The position numbers and the translations under genes are program-made. A model generated the notes under the pieces. The model ran no database searches. It worked only from the letters and a program-made list of their open reading frames with translations, and was not told the origin of the DNA. A stretch of 64,000 nt of DNA, from contig NZ_JAAATY010000023.1 of the NCBI RefSeq assembly GCF_013280595.1, positions 62,001-126,000 of the forward strand. The letters are read 5' to 3'. This DNA is from Kibdelosporangium persicum (GTDB lineage: Bacteria; Actinomycetota; Actinomycetes; Mycobacteriales; Pseudonocardiaceae). The number at the start of each line of letters is the position of its first letter. The first letter of the stretch is position 1. This document shows positions 17,975 through 26,735 of the stretch, in pieces.

Positions 17975-19141
17975 TCACTCAGGGGTTGCGGTTCGTCTGA
18001 CCAGCAGGAGCACCGGGAGCAACGCCAGCGCTCCGGCCACCGCGGCGACGAGCGGGTACCCGCCGTACCCGAACAGGTGACCGGACCCGACGCTGGCGAA
18101 CGCCGACGAACCCCAGATCACCGCGTCGACCGCACCCTTGGCGCGGGTCTGCACGGTGCCGCTGAGCAGGCTGCTGCCGCCGACGAACATCAGGTTCCAG
18201 CCGTAACCCAGCAGGAACAAGGAGATCGGCAGGCCGGACGTGTGCGAGGTGGGCAGGGCGTACGCCAGCGCGGTGGCCACGGCGAGCACGACGATGCCCC
18301 AGCCGATGGTGCGCCGGCCGCCGATCCTGTCGGCGATCCGGCCGGACAGCGGGGACAACGCGAACATCCCGAAGATGTGGGCGCTCAGGATCCAGCCCAC
18401 CACGTCCAGGCTGTGGCCAAGGTGGTGCAGCTGTGGCGGCGTCATCGTCATGACCGCGACCATGGTCACTTGGGCGGCGACCATGGCGGCCAACGGAAGC
18501 CGCAGCGACGGACGCCGGAACACCGCCCAGCCTTCCGGTTTCGCCGATTCGGTGACCTCGTCCGGCGGCAGGAAGAACGACGTGACCGCGGCGAGCCCGA
18601 CGGCCAGACCGGCGGTCACGATCGGGCCGGACAGGCTGGGCAGCCCGAGCCGGGCCGCGGCGCCGGCGGTCGGCGCGATCATCAACGGACCGGTCAGCGC
18701 GCCGATCGTGCCCGCCCAGACCACTGAGGACAACGCGAATCCCTTGCGCTCCTCCGGGTACATGTCCGCCGCGAGATAGCGGGACAGCTGCGCGGCGCCG
18801 TTGCCCAGGCCCAGGACGACCAGCCCGGCCAGCAACAGGACCACCGAACCGGTGACCGCGCCGATCGACGCGGCGAGCGCCCCGGCGGTCGCCGACCCGT
18901 AGCCGACCAGCAACGCGAACCGTCTGCCACGCAACGACGTCAGCGTGCCGGACAGCAGCGCGCCGAGGGCGGTGCCCAGGACGCCTGCCGCGCTGGGCAG
19001 TCCGCTCGCCGCCGGGCCGCCCGCCTCGGCGGCTATCAACGTGCCCGCCGTGCTCGCCAGGACGGTCGCGGTGTTCATCAGAGCCACGGTGGCGAAGAGC
19101 GCGGACATCGAACGCCGCCGGATATTGGTCCCCAGGTCCAT
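17975..19141 (-). CDS. MFS transporter
   Basis: Twelve-helix major facilitator of 388 residues. The motif between TM2 and TM3 is TSLRGRRFALLVGYG, and RIADRIGGRRTIGWG repeats it in the second half. ATG 19141 (MDLGTNIRRRSM) is preferred; the longer frame upstream overlaps the divergent lrp regulatory region. Its divergent partner is an Lrp-type regulator, so export of an amino acid or toxic metabolite is plausible. Confidence 0.87.
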   Translation of the reverse strand: MDLGTNIRRRSMSALFATVALMNTATVLASTAGTLIAAEAGGPAASGLPSAAGVLGTALGALLSGTLTSLRGRRFALLVGYGSATAGALAASIGAVTGSVVLLLAGLVVLGLGNGAAQLSRYLAADMYPEERKGFALSSVVWAGTIGALTGPLMIAPTAGAAARLGLPSLSGPIVTAGLAVGLAAVTSFFLPPDEVTESAKPEGWAVFRRPSLRLPLAAMVAAQVTMVAVMTMTPPQLHHLGHSLDVVGWILSAHIFGMFALSPLSGRIADRIGGRRTIGWGIVVLAVATALAYALPTSHTSGLPISLFLLGYGWNLMFVGGSSLLSGTVQTRAKGAVDAVIWGSSAFASVGSGHLFGYGGYPLVAAVAGALALLPVLLLVRRTATPE

Positions 19142-19184
19142 GGTCGTCGATGCTATGCGGGTCACGACGCGAACCGAATGGTCA

Positions 19185-19216
19185 CAGCACGGAGTTGGCC
19201 GGTACGGACCGTGCTG
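19185..19216. promoter_or_regulatory. inverted repeat in the MFS/lrp divergent promoter
   Basis: CAGCACGG (19185-19192) and CCGTGCTG (19209-19216) form a perfect 8-bp inverted repeat with 16-bp spacer, ending 20 bp before the lrp start. Lrp/AsnC regulators often bind such dyads in their own promoter and the divergent target. Confidence 0.45.
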
Positions 19217-19236
19217 GAGCAAGGAGGAAACGGCCG

Positions 19237-19746
19237 ATGACCTTCCGAACGGAAAGAGAGCTCGACGAGCTGGACTGGCGGATCGTCGAGCAGTTGCAGG
19301 CCGACGGCCGGTTGTCCTTCAAGGAACTGGGCCGCCGGGTCAACCTCTCGGCGCCCGCGGTGGCCGAACGGGTCCGCAGGCTCGAAGAGAACGGCGTGAT
19401 CACCGGGTACCACGCGCAGGTCGATCCGCGCAGGGCCGGCTACCCGATCGCGGCGTTCATCGAAATGCGCTGCGCGCTGGGCAAATGCCTGCTCAAGACG
19501 AGCGCGGCGGACGATTACCCCGAGGTCGTCGAGGTGCACAAACTCAGTGGTGACCACTGCGCGATGGTCAAGGTGCGCGCCGCGTCACTGGAACACTTCG
19601 AAGGGCTGCTCGAACGGATCGGCAGGCACGGCGAGATGCGGTCTTCGGTGGTGCTTTCCACCCAGTACGACGGCCGTCCGGTGGAACGCCCGGCCGCCGA
19701 CTTCTTCCGGGCGACGTCCAGCCACGGCTGGAGTTCCGGTCAGTAA
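19237..19746 (+). CDS. Lrp/AsnC-family transcriptional regulator
   Basis: A 169-residue regulator. N-terminal winged helix: LDELDWRIVEQLQADGRLSF, then KELGRRVNLSAPAVAERVRRLEEN split by the turn; C-terminal RAM ligand domain from VDPRRAGYPIAAFIEMR. ATG 19237 is supported by AAGGAGG 9 nt upstream. Likely controls the divergent MFS gene in response to an amino acid. The last 7 bp overlap the convergent nitroreductase gene. Confidence 0.93.
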   Translation: MTFRTERELDELDWRIVEQLQADGRLSFKELGRRVNLSAPAVAERVRRLEENGVITGYHAQVDPRRAGYPIAAFIEMRCALGKCLLKTSAADDYPEVVEVHKLSGDHCAMVKVRAASLEHFEGLLERIGRHGEMRSSVVLSTQYDGRPVERPAADFFRATSSHGWSSGQ

Positions 19747-20276
19747 CCGATCCACCGGACGTGTCCGTCGTCGCGGGCGCCCAGTGCCGGGGCCTCGTCG
19801 GGGAAACCGACCGGAACGATGCCGACCAGCGTCTTGCCGTTGTCGGCGAATCCGGCGCCGCGCGCGGTGGAGTTGCCCGGAGGCAGGGCGGCCCACGCGG
19901 TGGCCAGGCCTGCCGCGTGTGCTCCGAGGAACATGTTCTGCAGAGCCATGCCCACGCTCAGGGTGTCGTCCCGTCCGTCGGGCAGCTTGCCCGCGTAGGC
20001 GAAGACCAGGACCGGCGCGCCGCCGAAGTCGAGGTAGAAGTCCGCGGGCCGCGTCCCGCAGACCCGGCGGATGACCTCGATGTCGTCGATGACAGCCTCC
20101 TGGATCCGCGCGCGTGCGGCGCCACGGGTCACCACGAATTCGTGCTGGATGTCATCCCCGCAGGTCGGTCCCCCCGCTGTCTGCGCCATGACCTGGGCCA
20201 TCAGCTCACGGGGTACCGGGGTGGGCTTGAACTTGCGGACGGGCCGGCTGCCGCGGATCGCGTCGTGCAACTCCAT
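19740..20276 (-). CDS. nitroreductase family protein
   Basis: FMN-dependent oxidoreductase of 178 residues. The N-terminal MELHDAIRGSRPVRKFKPTPVP supplies the FMN phosphate-binding arginines; SVGMALQNMFLGAHAAGLATAW is the dimer/FMN helix, and LVGIVPVGFPDEAP is the C-terminal core. Substrates in this family are nitroaromatics, quinones or enones. ATG 20276 is the natural start. It overlaps lrp by 7 bp tail to tail. Confidence 0.92.
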   Translation of the reverse strand: MELHDAIRGSRPVRKFKPTPVPRELMAQVMAQTAGGPTCGDDIQHEFVVTRGAARARIQEAVIDDIEVIRRVCGTRPADFYLDFGGAPVLVFAYAGKLPDGRDDTLSVGMALQNMFLGAHAAGLATAWAALPPGNSTARGAGFADNGKTLVGIVPVGFPDEAPALGARDDGHVRWIGY

Positions 20277-20423
20277 CGGTCAGCACTCGGACAGGCCGTC
20301 GAGTAATCGCATTGCGGAATCTTGCACCCCCACCGCGCGGAACGACGGACCGGTGACTACTTCTCGCCTGATCCGGTCAAAACGGGCGTGTCGGGCCACG
20401 CCGACCGCCTGGGAGGTGTCCGG

Positions 20424-20618
20424 CTAGCTGTCCCGGTGCTGGTGTGCGTCGATGCGCTCGTCGAGCTCGGCCAGGTCGTTGTGCAATGCGGTCAGCTCGC
20501 GAGCGTGTCTGTTGAGCTGGCGGGATTGCTGGTCGATGCGGGTGCGCAGATGGTGCAACTCCTTGCCGGTCTGCGACTCAGGGACGGCGGCGGTGTCGTC
20601 GTCGGTGTCGTCGGTCAT
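20424..20618 (-). CDS. small coiled-coil protein
   Basis: A 64-residue hydrophilic protein, not recognised. An acidic N-terminus (MTDDTDDDTAAVPES) is followed by one long amphipathic helix with heptad-like leucines (LHHLRTRIDQQSRQLN, ELTALHNDLAELDERI), suggesting a coiled coil. GGGAG lies 6 nt before ATG 20618. No neighbour gives it a role. The stretch 20277-20423 before its stop holds nothing I can support. Confidence 0.5.
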   Translation of the reverse strand: MTDDTDDDTAAVPESQTGKELHHLRTRIDQQSRQLNRHARELTALHNDLAELDERIDAHQHRDS

Positions 20619-20707
20619 ACATATCTCCCAGCAGTACAGATCGTGTCCCCTGCGTCTGGACGCGGAGACCCGGGAAGGGTTCCCCCGCTGATCGAGGACT
20701 AAACGTG

Positions 20708-20736
20708 TCGACTTCCCGGCAGGTCTGGGGTAGGTT
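20708..20736 (+). promoter_or_regulatory. promoter of the tetR-monooxygenase operon
   Basis: TCGACT (20708-20713), 17-bp spacer, TAGGTT (20731-20736), resembling the actinomycete housekeeping promoter. The TetR operator dyad begins inside the -10 element, so repressor binding would block the start site. Confidence 0.5.
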
Positions 20737-20776
20737 GGTCATGCGCCTTGGACAACTGCCCAAGGCGCATGACCAA
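20735..20776. promoter_or_regulatory. perfect 17-bp-arm operator before tetR
   Basis: TTGGTCATGCGCCTTGG (20735-20751) and its exact complement (20760-20776) are separated by 8 bp. It overlaps the predicted -10 and the expected transcript start and ends 11 bp before the tetR ATG, just upstream of AGGAG. Position and symmetry make it the likely operator of the adjacent TetR protein. Confidence 0.7.
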
Positions 20777-20787
20777 AGGAGTGGGGT

Positions 20788-21345
20788 ATGACGTCGCCGA
20801 TGGCCGCACGGGGCCGGGACGTGCGGCGGCGCCTGACCGCGGCAGCGGTCGAGCTGATCGCGGAAAAAGGCTGGTCAGCGGTGAGTACGCGGATGCTCGC
20901 CGAACGGGCAGGCGTCGCGCCGGGCTTGGTGCACTACCACTTCCCGTCGTTGCGGGCGTTGCTCACCGAAGCGGCGATCGGAGCGATGCGCGAGGCCGTC
21001 GCGGGCATCGAACCCGCGTCGGATCTCGTCGACGGGCTGCTCGGCCCGCTGGACGCGTACACCGGCCGCGACCCTGTCTCGCTGGTGTTCGTCGAGACCT
21101 ATCTCGCCGCGACCCGTGACGAGCAGGTGCGGTCGGCGATCAGCGCGTTGGTCGCCGAGTTCCAAGGCAAGGTCGCCGGATGGCTGGCCGACCGCGGGGT
21201 TGTCGCGCCGGAGGCGACAGCGGCCGTGCTGATGGCGACGATCGACGGCCTGATGGTGCACCGTGCCCTGAACCCCATGGCCAGGACGGACCTCCGGCCG
21301 GTGCTGCGCCGGCTGGTCGAAGGGGGTGCGGTGTGCGGATCGTGA
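20788..21345 (+). CDS. TetR-family regulator paired with FAD monooxygenase
   Basis: A 185-residue repressor. Helix-turn-helix: WSAVSTRMLAERAGVAPGLV followed by HYHFPS. The ligand domain is short and helical. ATG 20788 has AGGAG about 7 nt upstream. The monooxygenase gene starts 13 bp before its stop (GTG 21333), so the two are translationally coupled and probably induced by the monooxygenase substrate. Confidence 0.9.
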   Translation: MTSPMAARGRDVRRRLTAAAVELIAEKGWSAVSTRMLAERAGVAPGLVHYHFPSLRALLTEAAIGAMREAVAGIEPASDLVDGLLGPLDAYTGRDPVSLVFVETYLAATRDEQVRSAISALVAEFQGKVAGWLADRGVVAPEATAAVLMATIDGLMVHRALNPMARTDLRPVLRRLVEGGAVCGS

Positions 21346-22493
21346 TCTGCGGAGCGGGCATCGCGGGCCTGACGCTGGCGAACCAGTTGGCCGGCCGTCA
21401 TGACGTGACCGTCGTGGAGAAGGCGCGGGGCCCGCGCCCGCAGGGCTACATGATCGACTTCTTCGGTCCCGGCTACGACGCCGCCGGCAGGATGGGCCTG
21501 GTGCCGGACCTGGAGTCCGTGGGATACCGGGTCAGCGAGGCCGTCTACCTCGACGAGACCGGCCGCCGCCGGGCCGGGCTGCCGTTCGGCACCTTCGCCA
21601 AGGCAGTGTCCGGAAAGCTGATCAGCATCATGCGGCCCGACCTCGAAGCGGTCCTGCGTGCGGCTCTTCCGGCGTCGGCCGACCTGCGGTTCGGGACGTC
21701 GGTGACGCACATCGAGAACTCCCCGGACCGCGTCCAGGTCACGTTGTCCGACGGCAGCACGATGAGCGCGGATCTGCTGGTCGGTGCGGACGGAATCCAT
21801 TCCGCCGTCCGCCGCCTGGCCTTCGGCGACCAGGATTTCGTGCGCTGCCTCGGCTTTCACACGGCGGCGTACGTCTTCGACGATCCCGCGGTGCACGCCC
21901 AGGTCGCGGACCGCTTCTGCCTGACCGACACCGTGGGCAGGCAGTTCGGCTTCTACGCTCTGCGCGACGGCCGGGTCGCTGCGTTCGCCGTGCACCGCAC
22001 GCCCGATCCCACGTTGCCGCCGGACCCTCGCGAGGCGGTCCGCACGACCTATGCGGACCTGGGATGGATTGTGCCGCAAGCGCTTGAGGCGTGTCCTGGA
22101 GCGGAAGACGTGTACTACGACCAAGTCGCGCAGACGGTGTTGCCACGGTGGAGCCGCGATCGCGTGACGTTGGTCGGCGACGCCTGTCACGCCGTTTCGC
22201 TGCTCGCGGGTCAAGGCGCGTCGCTTGGTATGGCGGGTGCGTACGTTCTCGCGGCTCAGCTCGACAAAGCGCCTGTCGCGGACGCCTTGGCGCGCTACGA
22301 AGAACTGTGGCGCCCGGTCGTCGAGGAGAAACAACAGGTCGCCCGCGACGGCGCTCGCTGGTTCCTGCCTGCGTCAGAGAGTCACCTGCGGATCCGCCGT
22401 GCGGCGATGCGGCTTGCCAGGGTCCCCGGCGTCAGCCGGTATCTGGCCGGGACGATCGCGGGCAAGACCACCGCGGTGATCCGGCAACTCTGA
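21333..22493 (+). CDS. FAD-dependent aromatic-type monooxygenase
   Basis: A 386-residue class A flavoprotein hydroxylase. FAD ADP-binding motif ICGAGIAGLTLANQLAG at the N-terminus, LVGADGIHSAVRR (DG motif) mid-protein, and GDACHAVSLLAGQGASLGMA (GD motif) near 290. These use NAD(P)H and O2 to hydroxylate aromatic or polyketide substrates; the TetX family has similar length, so antibiotic inactivation is one possibility, not shown. GTG 21333 is required to keep the glycine motif at the N-terminus. A short CCGAA/TTCGG hairpin follows the stop (22495-22510). Confidence 0.9.
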   Translation: MRIVICGAGIAGLTLANQLAGRHDVTVVEKARGPRPQGYMIDFFGPGYDAAGRMGLVPDLESVGYRVSEAVYLDETGRRRAGLPFGTFAKAVSGKLISIMRPDLEAVLRAALPASADLRFGTSVTHIENSPDRVQVTLSDGSTMSADLLVGADGIHSAVRRLAFGDQDFVRCLGFHTAAYVFDDPAVHAQVADRFCLTDTVGRQFGFYALRDGRVAAFAVHRTPDPTLPPDPREAVRTTYADLGWIVPQALEACPGAEDVYYDQVAQTVLPRWSRDRVTLVGDACHAVSLLAGQGASLGMAGAYVLAAQLDKAPVADALARYEELWRPVVEEKQQVARDGARWFLPASESHLRIRRAAMRLARVPGVSRYLAGTIAGKTTAVIRQL

Positions 22494-22511
22494 CCCGAAG
22501 GGAATTTCGGC

Positions 22512-22599
22512 GTGCCGGAATGGTGCACTCGGGGTGCCGGAATGGTGGATACGGGGTGCCGGAATGGTGGACACGGGGTGCCGGAATGGTGGACACGGG
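22512..22599. repeat. four tandem 22-bp repeats
   Basis: Units at 22512, 22534, 22556 and 22578, each GTGCCGGAATGGTG plus 8 variable bases ending in CGGG. Units 3 and 4 are identical. The unit is direct, contiguous and without spacers. It is non-coding in any convincing frame. Confidence 0.85.
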
Positions 22600-22610
22600 G
22601 GCACGCGTCA

Positions 22611-22751
22611 TGGTCCCAGCTCGACTGGACACAGTGGACGACGTCACGGTGAAAGGCCTGAGCATGACCGACGTCTGCGGCATGCCGCTGATCCTGCGTG
22701 GCCGCGGCCGCCGGGGTCGACATCAGCGACATCGACGTGTGCAACGTGATG
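22611..22751 (+). pseudogene. possible fragment of a beta-helix glycosidase
   Basis: Two out-of-frame pieces, DTVDDVTVKGLSMTDVCGMP followed by LILRG, then VDISDIDVCNV, resemble the C-terminal rungs of right-handed beta-helix enzymes such as GH28 polygalacturonases. The fragment has no start, is frameshifted, and runs into the 3' end of the phosphatidyltransferase gene. Weak evidence; it could be chance. Confidence 0.25.
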
Positions 22752-23432
22752 TCAGGCCCGCGAACGGTACAACCAGCGCACATCCCGGCTGAACGACCAC
22801 AACAGTGCGCCTAATGCGACGGCCGTGATCAGCGACGACGTCCAGACCGGGAACAAGCCCGAAGCGGCGGCGACCAGGATGATCCCCTGCATGGCGGCCA
22901 CGGTCTTGCGGGCCATGCTGTGCGGCAACGCTTTGTTGAGCCACGGCAACGCCCAGCTCGCGGCCACGAACACGTACCGCATGGCGCCGATCAGCAACAC
23001 CCACGGCCCCAGTGAGTGGGCCACGAACACGCTCAGGATGAGGATCAGGAACGCGTCCACCTCCATGTCGAAGCGTGCGCCCAACGGCGTCGCAGAACCC
23101 GTGCGCCGCGCGATCTGACCGTCGATCGCGTCGCCGACCAACGCGACCGTGGCGATGACGGCGAGCAGAAGCAACGGCACAGGCCGCCAGAACGAGTCGA
23201 CGACGAGGGCCGTCACGCTCCCCACAAGCGCGGCTCTGGCGAGAGTGACGCGGTTGGCCGCTCCCACGCTCGTCGCGTCGGCCCGGAACAAGGCTGTCGT
23301 CACCATGCCGCCGAGCACGACCGCGTAGGTCGCACCCGCCAGCCACCCTTCAAAGCCCAGCGGAGTGACCGTCGCCAGCACAGTGACCAGCACCAACTGT
23401 GCGACCACGGCCACAAAGGGCTCGACGGCCAA
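22752..23432 (-). CDS. CDP-alcohol phosphatidyltransferase family protein
   Basis: Membrane enzyme of 226 residues that moves a phospho-alcohol from a CDP-activated donor to an acceptor alcohol. The family motif D-x2-D-G-x2-A-R-x8-G-x3-D-x3-D is complete: Asp101, Asp104-Gly105, Ala108-Arg109, Gly118, Asp122, Asp126. About six hydrophobic helices. TTG 23432 is selected because GGGAGG lies 6 nt before it and the protein then starts at the first helix; the frame is open far upstream but that is antisense to the dehydrogenase. It is divergent (51 bp) from the cluster beginning at 23484 and may supply a lipid or phospho-headgroup step. Confidence 0.85.
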   Translation of the reverse strand: MAVEPFVAVVAQLVLVTVLATVTPLGFEGWLAGATYAVVLGGMVTTALFRADATSVGAANRVTLARAALVGSVTALVVDSFWRPVPLLLLAVIATVALVGDAIDGQIARRTGSATPLGARFDMEVDAFLILILSVFVAHSLGPWVLLIGAMRYVFVAASWALPWLNKALPHSMARKTVAAMQGIILVAAASGLFPVWTSSLITAVALGALLWSFSRDVRWLYRSRA

Positions 23433-23483
23433 CGCAGCCCTCCCACTTAAGGTGATCGAAAGCCTGAGTGGAGGGTAGAACGG

Positions 23484-24452
23484 ATGGAACGGGCGTTCTG
23501 GGTGCGTTCGGCTGGTCACGGCGAGGTTGAGCCTGTTCATGTGCATCAACACGCGCCGGGCGAGGTGTTGGTTCGAACTCTTTTCAGCGGGGTGAGCCGG
23601 GGGACCGAGACACTGGTCTTCCGGGGTGAGGTGCCGCGGAGCCAGTGGGAGGCGATGCGGGCGCCGTTCCAGGAGGGTGACTTTCCCGCGCCGGTCAAGT
23701 ACGGCTACCTCAACGTCGGTGTGGTCGAGGACGGACCCGCCCACCTCACCGGGAAAACCGTGTTCTGCCTCTATCCACATCAGACCCGTTACGTCGTGCC
23801 GGCCACGGCGGTGACGGTGGTTCCGGACACCGTTCCCGCCGGGCGGGCGATCCTGGCGGGCACGGTCGAGACCGCCGTGAACGCCGTGTGGGACGCCGCG
23901 CCGATGGCCGGCGACCGGATCGCCGTGATCGGGGCCGGCATGGTCGGCGCGTCCGTGGCCAAGGTGCTGGCGGGTTTTCCCGCCGTCCGAGTCCAGTTGG
24001 TCGACTCCGATCCGGCGAAGGCCGGGATCGCGGCGGCGCTGGGAGTCGAGTTCGCCACGCCGGGACAGGCCAGGGACGGCTGTGATCTCGTCGTGCACGC
24101 CAGCGCGACCGAGGCGGGTCTGGTCCGGGCGCTGGAGCTGCTCGCCGAGGACGGCGAGGTGATCGAGATGAGCTGGTACGGCGACCGGCGGGTGAGTCTG
24201 CCGTTGGGCGAATGGTTCCACTCGCGCCGGTTGACCATCAGAGCGAGCCAGGTGGGAGCCGTCGCGAAGGCGCGGCGCGGCAGCCGCGGCTATGCCGACC
24301 GGCTCGCTGTGGCCCTCGACCTGTTGGCCGACCCGGGGTTCGACGCGCTGATCACCGGGGAATCCCCCTTCGACGAGTTGCCTCGGGTGATGAGTTCTTT
24401 GGCCAATGGTGAACTGCCTGGCCTTTGCCACCGTATTAGGTACGACGGGTGA
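23484..24452 (+). CDS. MDR-superfamily dehydrogenase, first gene of the cryptic pterin-type cluster
   Basis: A 322-residue medium-chain dehydrogenase. N-terminal GroES-like part ([19 protein letters not shown]), Rossmann fold with GAGMVG at 150-155 and the acidic NAD(P)-site residue in [10 protein letters not shown]. The catalytic-zinc cysteine position is occupied by Ser/Gly (FSGVSRG), so it may act without zinc. ATG 23484 has GGAGGG upstream. It opens a tightly overlapped operon: MDR, PTPS homologue, GT4, methyltransferase, UPF0104, GTP cyclohydrolase II. Its substrate is unknown. Confidence 0.85.
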   Translation: MERAFWVRSAGHGEVEPVHVHQHAPGEVLVRTLFSGVSRGTETLVFRGEVPRSQWEAMRAPFQEGDFPAPVKYGYLNVGVVEDGPAHLTGKTVFCLYPHQTRYVVPATAVTVVPDTVPAGRAILAGTVETAVNAVWDAAPMAGDRIAVIGAGMVGASVAKVLAGFPAVRVQLVDSDPAKAGIAAALGVEFATPGQARDGCDLVVHASATEAGLVRALELLAEDGEVIEMSWYGDRRVSLPLGEWFHSRRLTIRASQVGAVAKARRGSRGYADRLAVALDLLADPGFDALITGESPFDELPRVMSSLANGELPGLCHRIRYDG

Positions 24453-24481
24453 CGATTCGAACCGATTGGGAGGGCCCCCGG

Positions 24482-24892
24482 GTGTTCAGCATCACCGTCC
24501 GCGATCACGTCATGGTCGCTCACAGCTTCCATGGCGAGGTTTTCGGACCCGCGCAGCGGCTGCACGGCGCCACGTTCGTCGTGGACGCCACGTTCAGCCG
24601 GCCCGAGCTGGACGACGACAACATCGTCGTCGACATCGGACTCGCCACCGAACAGCTCAAGGACGTGCTCTCGCCGCTCAACTACCGCAACCTGGACGAC
24701 GAGCCGGACTTCAAGGGCGTGAACACCTCCACCGAGTTCCTCGCCAAGGTGATCGCCGACCGGCTGGCGGACCGGATCGGCGAGGGCAAGCTCGGCGAAG
24801 GCGCCCGCGGACTGTCCGAAATCACCGTCACACTGCACGAGTCGCATGTGGCGTGGGCGAGTTACCGGCGATCACTGGAACCGTCGCCGTGA
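24482..24892 (+). CDS. PTPS/QueD-fold protein lacking catalytic residues
   Basis: A 136-residue T-fold protein. GTG 24482 ([15 protein letters not shown]) is chosen over 24449 because GGGAGGG lies just upstream. Canonical PTPS/QueD enzymes have a Cys and an HGH zinc pair; here the first His is kept (AHSF), the Cys region is GEVFGPAQR, and the pair reads RLHGATF, so one zinc ligand and the nucleophile are absent. A C-terminal Glu in TLHESHVAW (pterin anchoring) remains. This matches my memory of SCO6650 of Streptomyces coelicolor, whose structure was solved and which lacks PTPS activity. It probably binds a pterin or pyrimidine intermediate. Confidence 0.88.
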   Translation: MFSITVRDHVMVAHSFHGEVFGPAQRLHGATFVVDATFSRPELDDDNIVVDIGLATEQLKDVLSPLNYRNLDDEPDFKGVNTSTEFLAKVIADRLADRIGEGKLGEGARGLSEITVTLHESHVAWASYRRSLEPSP

Positions 24893-25941
24893 TCACCTTT
24901 GTTGTCCCTGGCGACATCGACGACCAGACGGTACCGAGCGGCGGCAACGTGTACGACCGCCGGATGAGCCGCGCGCTCGGTGCCCACGAGGTCGCGGTCG
25001 CCGGGACATGGCCGACACCGGACGAGGCGGCTCGTCAGGAGCTGGCGAGCGCCCTCGCGGATCTCGACGACGGCGCCACCGTCCTGATCGACGGGCTCGT
25101 CGCGTGCGGTGTCCCGGAGGTCGTCGTGCCGCAGGCACAACGGTTACGCATCGCAGTGCTCGTGCATCTGCCGCTGGCGGACGAGACCGGCCTCGAACCT
25201 GACCTCGCCACCGAGTTGAACACCCGGGAACGGGAGACGCTGCACGCCGCGGGTATGGTCATCGCGACCAGCCCGTGGGCGGCGCGCCGGATCGTGTCGC
25301 ACCACTGGCTTGACGCGGACCGTGTCCACGCCGTGCCGCCGGGCACCGACCCCGCGCCGCTCGCACCGGGCACAGACGGGCGCTCGCGGCTGCTCTGCGT
25401 GGCCGCGGTGACGCAGCGCAAGGGCCAGGACCGCCTGGTCGAGGCCCTGGCGGAGGTCCGTGACCTGCGGTTCGAGTGTGAGCTCGTCGGCTCGTTGCGG
25501 CGCGACACCGACTACGTGCTGCGGCTGCACGAGATGATCAAGGAGTGCGGACTGGCCGACCGGGTCACGCTGGCCGGTCCGAAGACGGGCGCCGAGCTGG
25601 AAGCGAGTTACGCGGCGGCGGACCTGTTCGTGCTGCCGTCGCACACCGAGACGTACGGGATGGTCCTGACCGAGGCACTGGCTCGGGGAATCCCTGTGCT
25701 GGCAACGAGAGTCAGCGCGATGCCGGAAACCGTCGGGCGTGCGCCCGACGGGACCGTGCCCGGCATCCTCACCTGGAAGTTCGCCGACGCGCTGCGCCGG
25801 TTCCTGACCGACGCGCAGTTGCGGGACGGAGTGCGCGCCGCGGCTCGCGCCCGGCGGGAGACGCTGACGGACTGGGACGCCGCCGCGCGTGAGCTGGCCG
25901 ATGTACTGGCCGACTTGGAGGAACCGGCATGTCGGCGATGA
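24889..25941 (+). CDS. GT4-type glycosyltransferase
   Basis: A 350-residue GT-B glycosyltransferase. N-terminal acceptor domain ([13 protein letters not shown]), hinge, and C-terminal nucleotide-sugar domain with [37 protein letters not shown] and the E-x7-E region [20 protein letters not shown] 24889 overlaps the preceding stop (GTGA). It would attach a sugar to the pathway product or a lipid carrier; donor unknown. The following methyltransferase begins inside its 3' end. Confidence 0.9.
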   Translation: MITFVVPGDIDDQTVPSGGNVYDRRMSRALGAHEVAVAGTWPTPDEAARQELASALADLDDGATVLIDGLVACGVPEVVVPQAQRLRIAVLVHLPLADETGLEPDLATELNTRERETLHAAGMVIATSPWAARRIVSHHWLDADRVHAVPPGTDPAPLAPGTDGRSRLLCVAAVTQRKGQDRLVEALAEVRDLRFECELVGSLRRDTDYVLRLHEMIKECGLADRVTLAGPKTGAELEASYAAADLFVLPSHTETYGMVLTEALARGIPVLATRVSAMPETVGRAPDGTVPGILTWKFADALRRFLTDAQLRDGVRAAARARRETLTDWDAAARELADVLADLEEPACRR

Positions 25942-26735
25942 GCAACCGCACCACGTATCCGGCCGAGTGGCTGTCGCTGCGCGAGGACGCGGACGCGGCG
26001 GCCAGGTCGGCCGGACTGGTCGAGCCGCTGCGGGCGTACCTCGGTGACCGGCCCGGCCTGATCATCCGGGACCTCGGCTGCGGCATCGGCTCGATGGGCC
26101 GGTGGCTGGCCGGCCGGCTGCCGGGGCCGCAGCACTGGATCCTGCACGACCGTGACCCGGGCCTGCTGTCGCGTGCGGTCGCCGGGTTGCCGCGGACCGT
26201 CACCGTCACCGGTGAACTGCAGGACATCACCCGGCTGCGGGCCACCGACCTCAGCGGAACCTCGCTGGTGACCGCGTCGGCACTGCTCGACCTGCTGACC
26301 GCGGACGAGATGGCCGAGCTGGTCGGGGCCTGCGCCACGATCCCCGTGCTGTTCACGCTGTCGGTGGTCGGCCGGGTGGAGTTCGAACCGGCCGACGCGC
26401 TCGACGGCGAACTGGTCAAGGCGTTCAACGCCCACCAGCGGCGCACGGTCGAAAGACGCCGCCTGCTCGGCCCCGACGCCGTGGACACCGCCGCCGAACT
26501 CTTCCGACGACAAGGAGCGACCGTGCACCGCAGGCCCAGCCCGTGGCGGCTTGGCGCAGGCGACGCCGCACTGATCACCGAGTGGCTGCGTGGCTGGGTG
26601 GCAGCCGCGGTGGACCAGCGGCCCGGACTCGCCGAGCACGCCGAGGCGTACCTCGGCCGCAGGCTCGGGGACTCCGGCCTGCGAGTCGTCGTCCACCACG
26701 AGGACCTGCTCGCGCTGCCGGCAGGTGCCCCGTGA
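25929..26735 (+). CDS. class I SAM-dependent methyltransferase of the cluster
   Basis: A 268-residue methyltransferase. SAM motif I is IRDLGCGIGSMGRWLAG at about 46-62, the acidic residue is in ILHDRDPGLLSRA, and TASALLDLLTADEM forms the post-IV region. ATG 25929 has GGAGG 7 nt upstream and overlaps the glycosyltransferase by 13 bp; the next gene starts in its stop codon. Substrate unknown, presumably a cluster intermediate. Confidence 0.85.
   Translation: MSAMSNRTTYPAEWLSLREDADAAARSAGLVEPLRAYLGDRPGLIIRDLGCGIGSMGRWLAGRLPGPQHWILHDRDPGLLSRAVAGLPRTVTVTGELQDITRLRATDLSGTSLVTASALLDLLTADEMAELVGACATIPVLFTLSVVGRVEFEPADALDGELVKAFNAHQRRTVERRRLLGPDAVDTAAELFRRQGATVHRRPSPWRLGAGDAALITEWLRGWVAAAVDQRPGLAEHAEAYLGRRLGDSGLRVVVHHEDLLALPAGAP

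Noticed and set aside
20322-20702. Plus-strand open frame opposite the small coiled-coil gene
   Set aside because: No start signal or domain; the minus-strand gene has a ribosome site and plausible helix.
21333-22493. Naming the monooxygenase as TetX or a rifampicin hydroxylase
   Set aside because: Length and FAD motifs are shared by many class A hydroxylases; no diagnostic residues were seen.
22512-22599. CRISPR array
   Set aside because: Repeats are contiguous 22-bp units without unique spacers, and no cas genes are present.
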